DNA of 64,000 bases, from the NCBI GenBank assembly GCA_030386875.1, contig CM059562.1, positions 71,670,201 to 71,734,200 of the forward strand, written 5' to 3'. A program made the position numbers and the translations under genes. The DNA comes from Morinoia aosen (taxonomy: Eukaryota; Arthropoda; Malacostraca; Amphipoda; Talitridae). Under the pieces are notes generated by a model. That model was not told the DNA's origin. It did no database searches and saw only the letters and a program-made list of their open reading frames with translations. Below are positions 57,701 to 64,000 of this stretch, in pieces. How positions within the stretch are numbered: position 1 is the first letter of the stretch; each line of letters starts with the position of its first letter.

Positions 57701-60189
57701 GGTGCACCTACAGCACGATCTCATGTGCGTGTTCTCGGCATCTCGGCTGCACACCGAAAATGTCTGGCATTCCAGGGTGGTTGTTTTTGATACAGTCTCG
57801 CGCACCGAAAACGTTTGGCATTCTACGGGGCCATTTTTGGGGAGTTGTCTCTCTTTTGGGCATTTGAATTCATGCTTGAAGTTGATCAGGTTACGTACTT
57901 GATTTATGGTTAGAATGATAAAGCTTTCGCTCTTTATTCGTTGATGTCTGTTGTTTATTTTGACAACCGAGGTGAGAATGTAGTGTCTTTTATTGCGCGT
58001 GTATCAGTCTGCTCGCTGTGAATTTTCATGTTTATTTTTATGAGTTCTCGTTATGGTAAGATCAATGCAAGTTACCGATTAGATTGATAAACTCTGACAA
58101 ACTATTTAGCAAAAACTCGTGTTATGTTTCAAACACTCAAAAGAGCGCTTGCTCAAATTAGTCCCTGCTTATGATATGTAAAAACAGACGTTGTGAAAAT
58201 GATGCTGTGCCAATTCAATACAAAAATGGTTTAAACGAATAGTAAGGTTTTCAAAAATACATGGGAATTATAAGAGAAATGAAAAATTCAAACTTGCGCA
58301 ACAAATTGGTGCAGTATTACACATGCTCGTTCCTGATCGGCTGCATTCATTTGTAGACGCCGCCATTCGTTTCAACTTTCTACCTTTTAGTGTTCTTAAA
58401 TTTAGATCACGATCGATGCTTTGCATAAATTCTATGTAAATTTCAAGATTCAATGACTGATATAGATCAATGACTATAACTCGGATCGTTGAAGAGGGAG
58501 AATTTGCGCTATAATTTTTGATGTGCCAGATATTTGTGCTAGAGTAATGTATGACGGTAAATCAATGGTTAATGTGAAGATAATAAGACGATCCTTGTTG
58601 CTATTTCGATAGTACAATTCTGCTTCTTTTCCGTGGGACGCACTATTACTATAGAATAATTCTCAAAGTAATTATACTTTTTTGAAACAGATGTTAAACA
58701 GTGAATATAATTGCAATTTTGAAAGTTTATTCCAACGGTTATTTCAGTTTATTTCCCCACATTATTTTTTTCAGAATGAAATTATTCTTAAGCATAGTAC
58801 AAGTTCTGTGACGCACGTCTTATTTCAAGGGACGTAAAATTGTACTTGAAATATGCATTTGTCTGTCTGAATAACAAAGTAGGAGCAAAATGATTTCGAT
58901 TTAACTGTAAACCAGCGTTCAAAGTTTCGCTAGCATTACTACAGCTCAACTCGTGACCTTAACTGTTTAGGCTCTTTTATGAATAAATTGAATCATTGTG
59001 TGTGGTTTGTATTTGGTATGACAGTATATCTAAATTATTCGCGCAGGCGTCAAAGATAAAACCAACCTTAAGTATTCTCTGTCGACGATACTGCAGTGAA
59101 GGGAAGTGCATGAAACCTCCGCTCAAATACTTGTAGTAAAAGGCATTTATTATGTTGAAGGCAATCACAAAAACAATGTTGGTATTTTATTTTAGATTGA
59201 GTTTACACACCGAAAGTAGAAGCTTGTGTTGCGCAGCGTGCGATTTTCTGGAACTCAATATTTCCTGTCTTGTTATCGACATTTTTCCCAGCGCTTGCGC
59301 CCGCAGTTCGCTGTAATCTACCGAGACAATGGAGAGGCGAATTTCTGGTGCGAATATGAAAGGCACCGCAGCCTCGCTATTGATAGTCTTTGTGAGAGTC
59401 TGTAGAATTTAGCTCAAAAATACCTGCGCTTGTGTTCTAAAGCTTTCATATTTGCTTCTGAACTTCAAATGGTGTTTTTACATACCTGTTTCGTCGTATG
59501 GGATAAACATCGAGCACGTGTAGAAGCTAAAGGTGGCATCGATTGCGTTTCTGTAGGAAGGGTGGGCTCAGTTTTTGTTGTTATATTGAAATTATTAATG
59601 TGTCTTGATATGCCGTAATTATAATGTAATGAGAATCTTTGCCTCCTGTTTTGTACAGAAACAAAAAAAAGTGATAATAAAGAAATTTTAAATTTCAACA
59701 GGAGTAATACGAATTCTTTTTATTCGACTGTTATGTATGTTACGGTTTGTGGGTCATTCGTGATTACCAATGACCCTATGAATGATAGCAAATTGAGTGA
59801 TAGTAAACAGAAACTAAGGTATTATAGATAGTTCACTTGGTATTAGTAATGTTTTATTAAATAACAGGTATTAACGAAGAAGCCAGAAAAAAACTCATTT
59901 CGAGATCCGTCGCTTGTTTTTTCCATTAAGATCTTTTAAGTAATCTATCAATTTATCAGTGTATCACTGATACGAATGCAACGTACAATCAGTTCTAACT
60001 CTTGTGGCCATGATAGCATTTCGCATGATGCCTGCTGGACACCCAGTATCACTTGGGGGGTTAATGCATGTACTGAAGTGTAGTTTTACAGTGTCTAACT
60101 TGTGGTAAGCTGGTTAAGTGCTTCGCTATGTGCTACTTTAATGGAATCGAGCGAATCTTTTTTTTTCATTAGCATAACAGAAAAGTAGT
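54726..60189. other. No gene recognised
   Basis: Long AT-rich region. At 57745-57830 two imperfect direct copies of CACCGAAAATGTCTGGCATT lie about 50 bp apart within a GC-richer patch (57490-57840). Otherwise nothing is seen. Confidence 0.45.
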
Positions 60190-60390
60190 GTGCAAAGTGC
60201 GCATCCGTAATGCCTTGCAAATTCCAGCCAGCGGTTGGAGTAGGTGACCGCAGCGCGGTCTGTCCGCGCAGACATCGCGGTGGATGGCAAACTGGCCAGG
60301 ATACTGTTGACGGTCTGCAGCGGTGCGTGGCGGAACTTAGGTGATGCTGCTGCCAAACTTTGTTGTGGTAGTGACAACCCAGGCAGCACT
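60190..60390. other. CpG-rich block beside the 43-bp array
   Basis: About 11 CpG between 60248 and 60350. A minus-strand frame away from the array contains SPKFRHAPLQTVNSILASLP and TDRAAVTYSNRWLEFARHYG, which reads like protein, but no family or splice pair is identifiable. It could be a first exon with the array as upstream sequence. Confidence 0.4.
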
Positions 60391-62070
60391 GGCGGGTAAA
60401 GTGGTGCCCGAGTACGGTTACTCTGCCAACACTGGCGTGTAAAGTGGTGCCTGAGTACGGTTACTCTGCCAACACTGGCGTGTAAAGTGGTGCCTGAGTA
60501 CGGTTACTCTGCCAACACTGGCGTGTAAAGTGGTGCCCGAGAACGGTTACTCTGCCAACACTGGCGTGTAAAGTGGTGCCCGAGTACGGTAACTCTGCCA
60601 ACACTGGTGTGTAAAGTGGTGCCCGAGTACGGTGACTCTGCCAACACTGGCGTGTAAAGTGGTGCCCGAGTACGGTAACTCTGCCAACACTGGCGTGTAA
60701 AGTGGTGCCCGAGTACGGTGACTCTGCCAACACTGGCGTGTAAAGTGGTGCCCGAGTACGGTAACTCTGCCAACACTGGCGTGTAAAGTGGTGCCCGAGT
60801 ACGGTAACTCTGCCAACACTGGCGTGTAAAGTGGTGCCCGAGTACGGTGACTCTGCCAACACTGGCGTGTAAAGTGGTGCCCGAGTACGGTAACTCTGCC
60901 AACACTGGCGTGTAAAGTGGTGCCCGAGTACGGTAACTCTGCCAACACTGGCGTGTAAAGTGGTGCCCGAGTACGGTGACTCTGCCAACACTGGCGTGTA
61001 AAGTGGTGCCCGAGTACGGTGACTCTGCCAACACTGGCGTGTAAAGTGGTGCCCGAGTACGGTAACTCTGCCAACACTGGCGTGTAAAGTGGTGCCCGAG
61101 TACGGTAACTCTGCCAACACTGGCGTGTAAAGTGGTGCCCGAGTACGGTAACTCTGCCAACACTGGCGTGTAAAGTGGTGCCCGAGTACGGTTACTCTGC
61201 CAACACTGGCGTGTAAAGTGGTGCCCGAGTACGGTAACTCTGCCAACACTGGCGTGTAAAGTGATGCCCGAGTACGGTAACTCTGCCAACACTGGCGTGT
61301 AAAGTGGTGCCCGAGAACGGTTACTCTGCCAACACTGGCGTGTAAAGTGGTGCCCGAGTACGGTAACTCTGACAACACTGGCGTGTAAAGTGGTGCCCGA
61401 GTACGGTAACTCTGCCAACACTGGCGTGTAAAGTGATGCCCGAGTACGGTAACTCTGCCAACACTGGCGTGTAAAGTGGTGCCCGAGTACGGTAACTCTG
61501 ACAACACTGGCGTGTAAAGTGGTGCCCGAGTACGGTAACTCTGCCAACACTGGCGTGTAAAGTGGTGCCCGAGTACGGTAACTCTGCCAACACTGGCGTG
61601 TAAAGTGGTGCCCGAGTACGGTAACTCTGCCAACACTGGCGTGTAAAGTGGTGCCCGGGTACGGTAACTCTGCCAACACTGGCGTGTAAAGTGGTGCCCG
61701 AGTACGGTAACTCTGCCAACACTGGCGTGTAAAGTGGTGCCCGAGTACGGTAACTCTGCCAACACTGGCGTGTAAAGTGGTGCCCGAGTACGGTAACTCT
61801 GCCAACACTGGCGTGTAAAGTGGTGCCCGAGTACGGTAACTCTGCCAACACTGGCGTGTAAAGTGGTGCCCGAGTACGGTAACTCTGCCAACACTGGCGT
61901 GTAAAGTGGTGCCCGAGTACGGTAACTCTGCCAACACTGGCGTGTAAAGTGGTGCCCGAGTACGGTAACTCTGCCAACACTGGCGTGTAAAGTGGTGCCC
62001 GAGTACGGTAACTCTGCCAACACTGGCGTGTAAAGTGGTGCCCGAGTACGGTAACTCTGCCAACACTGGC
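60391..62070. repeat. 43-bp minisatellite, about 39 units
   Basis: Units start GGCGTGTAAAGTGGTGCCCG, continue AGTACGGTAACTCTGCC and end AACACT. The base in GGT(A/G/T)ACTC varies on the left half, while 61560-62060 is almost homogeneous, so that side expanded most recently. GTGATGCCC variants at 61261 and 61433 lie exactly four units apart. The minus strand has no stop in any frame of the unit, giving overlapping frames of about 550 codons; these start at non-ATG codons and are not called. Confidence 0.98.
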
Positions 62071-64000
62071 TGTCTAAGCTTTCTCTGTTCAAGTAATATA
62101 CATTCAATAAATCTCACTTGAAGTGTGTACTGCGTGTATTGCACTTGTTGCTGCTAAGGGAACTCAACAGTGATATTCATGAGTAGTTCGTGCGTGTGCA
62201 GCATAAACTCGTTACAAAGTTTACTGTGATCGTTGAAGTTCTGTCTGTCAAGTTAAAAGTAAAAAAACCATACTCATTAATACAGCCTTCACTATGGTGA
62301 GGGCGAGGAGTAGAATTCAGCTTTTTAATCAAGAAATTATTGAGAACGTATAGCTGTTGGTGGCGTATTGACTTCTTTTTCTGGATATCATACCCGTTCT
62401 CTACAAAGGTGTGGAGACATGAGCTGCAGACGCCATATCATTTGCATCACTTTGTTCGTGATATTCATGTTTTCTTCTTTGTTCAGCGGTTGCCACATCG
62501 TGCCTGCTTGTAAGGATGTCAGAGCATTGGTCGCTCTAAAGAAGTAAACATAGCTATTTGTTACATGGGCCAGGGCATGAGCTTAGAGTAACACTCGCCT
62601 GCTAATGAGTAAAATAAGAATTTTTTACTACAGGCGTACAACCGCGGATCGGAACCGGCTGAGTGAGTTGAGGTTGGAGACTCAATCGTATTAGAAACCT
62701 TCGTTGTAATGAATTTCATTGTGTGGAAAGTTGTTTTTGTATGGAATGCATCGTCACTCGGCGACGGCGCTCGCATGAGAAAAAGCTAGTAACTTTTTTG
62801 CGAGAATGCCTTCTGTTTTGTATGTTATTTCTATTGTTCAAGTTGCCCTGTTATGCTCGCATACTTTTGTTGAAAAAATCTCAAGGCCGATATTGAGCCG
62901 TCAAATCTTACGTTTTACATTTCCAGGTAGGATTCTATGTTGGTGCTTTAGAGCACTATCATTGATATACTAATACAGATGTGACTTAGCTTTGTATCAG
63001 ATGAACGAAGATGATATTTTCATGAAGGAAATTAATCACTTATTCTCAAGAACTGTCAATACTTATTTTAAAGTCTTTTCACTAGTGGACTCGACAACTG
63101 ATTGAATTTACGCCCATTTTTATTCATAAAGCTATCAGTTCTCTTTTCTAAATGACCTTCTTGAGAGCATCGTTAGTTCAAACATTGCCGAGCTTCTTCA
63201 TATTATTCCGACTTTAAAGTGAAATCTTGCTGCGCTTCGCCGGCATCGCGTGCTCTTCATTCCGAACGTATGGCTCAATGGGGGCTTTGTTGCCCACAAA
63301 TCTTTTATTTATAGACCACCGGAGACATTGTTCCCTAATTTTCATAAGATCCTCCATAATTGTGGGGCTTCCTCCTCATTGTCTTCATTGTTCTACTTTT
63401 CCTTGCATGTCCGCCTCCTGCGGTGCGTGTGCAGTCACGCTGACGAAACTTCTGTGATTTTCTATGCGGAATTCCTGCCATGGGGCCCTCCAATTGGTAT
63501 TATTGTCGCCCTGACGTCTTTCACTTGGCAATATTGAGGGCACCCTTGCATTTGATTTCTCCTGTGTTGTGGTTTGGTTTGGAGTTGATTTTGTAATGTA
63601 ATGTTAAGACTAAAAATATCAGTTATTTTCAGGGGTGTTAATTTTGACGTTTTAGGCATTGGAAACCATGAGTTTGTTTAATAGCCTTTGCGAGTTGAAT
63701 TTCCCATAAATTATTGTTCAGTCATTGTTTAATTACACATGTTATCATTCCGCTATATATGAAAAAAACTAGATTGCGCTAAGTGCTTACTCCGTTGAAA
63801 GATTAGAGACGCAGTGTAAATTTATAATATAATAATATATGATGTAAATTATCTCCTCTCATAAGCGGTTGAAGTGACGGAACGAGTACGCTTGTGGGGG
63901 CTGGAGGTCACGCAATTATCACGTCTAACAAGAATTTTTTTGCGCAAAGCTCGGTGATTTAATGATAAATAAGAGCTGTTCTGAGTATGCACGAGAAAAA
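62071..64000. other. No gene recognised
   Basis: AT-rich sequence with short chance frames (63227-63540). No repeats noticed. Confidence 0.5.

Noticed and set aside
60461-62144. Overlapping minus-strand open frames of about 550 codons
   Set aside because: They lie almost entirely in the 43-bp tandem array, begin at non-ATG codons, and all three frames are equally open, as expected for a stop-free unit rather than a gene.
1-64000. Search for tRNA genes, CRISPR arrays and bacterial-type genes
   Set aside because: Isolated B-box-like strings (for example near 40688, 50198 and 50427) lack matching stems. Direct repeats here are uninterrupted tandem units without spacers, and no prokaryotic gene organisation is present.

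Overview
This window looks like nuclear DNA of a metazoan, most likely an insect with a large, gene-poor genome. It is AT-rich and has no operons, no closely packed genes and no long intact non-repetitive coding frame. It holds a decayed mariner-family transposase tail of a type common in arthropods, TTAA-flanked and TA-flanked DNA transposons, a SINE-like retroposon family and about eleven minisatellite arrays. The species cannot be named from sequence alone. I recognised no complete protein-coding gene. What can be supported is one very convincing core promoter, four candidate single exons, one transposase pseudogene and a dense landscape of repeats.

Layout. 1-1.2 kb: a minus-strand core promoter (four-pentamer heat-shock element, TATA box, initiator, short first exon with a perfect splice donor) firing off the left edge. 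6.6-7.4 kb: a 583-bp MITE with an 8-bp target duplication, followed 74 bp later by a plus-strand exon that encodes a signal peptide and ends at a consensus donor. 9.7 kb: a palindromic mini-element. 13.9-16.3 kb: a minus-strand candidate first exon and a 2.2-kb array of about 100 22-bp units. 17-21 kb: a 39-bp array, three SINE-like copies and a candidate internal exon on the minus strand. 21.4-25.7 kb: another SINE-like copy, two piggyBac-like elements, a 271-bp MITE carrying CRE and CCAAT motifs, and a 522-bp pogo/Tigger-like element. 26-29 kb: a second repeat family nested inside a SINE-like copy, and a CpG-rich block. 34-38 kb: an 18-bp array, a fold-back mariner element and a 17-bp array. 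39.9-40.3 kb: a perfect 38-bp palindrome and a 102-bp inverted repeat. 42-44 kb: two small arrays and a candidate minus-strand exon. 46.5-53.4 kb: further SINE-like copies, a 1.19-kb transposon with 54-bp terminal inverted repeats, two piggyBac-like MITEs, and 33-bp and 37-bp arrays. 60.2-62.1 kb: a CpG-rich block and a 43-bp array. The rest is AT-rich sequence in which I see nothing.

Two patterns recur. First, six minisatellites (14, 17, 34, 37, 48.6 and 60 kb) each lie within about 150 bp of a short CpG-rich block, always on one side only, as expected if such arrays sit beside promoters or first exons. Second, short regulatory-looking motifs are multiplied by repeats: heat-shock-type TTCnnGAA sites in the 22-bp array, AGGTCA-type half-sites in the 33-bp array, and CRE plus CCAAT boxes in a MITE. 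Long open frames inside the arrays (up to about 550 codons) are by-products of stop-free repeat units and are not annotated as genes. All coordinates of motifs, repeats and splice signals are read directly from the sequence; functions are inference.
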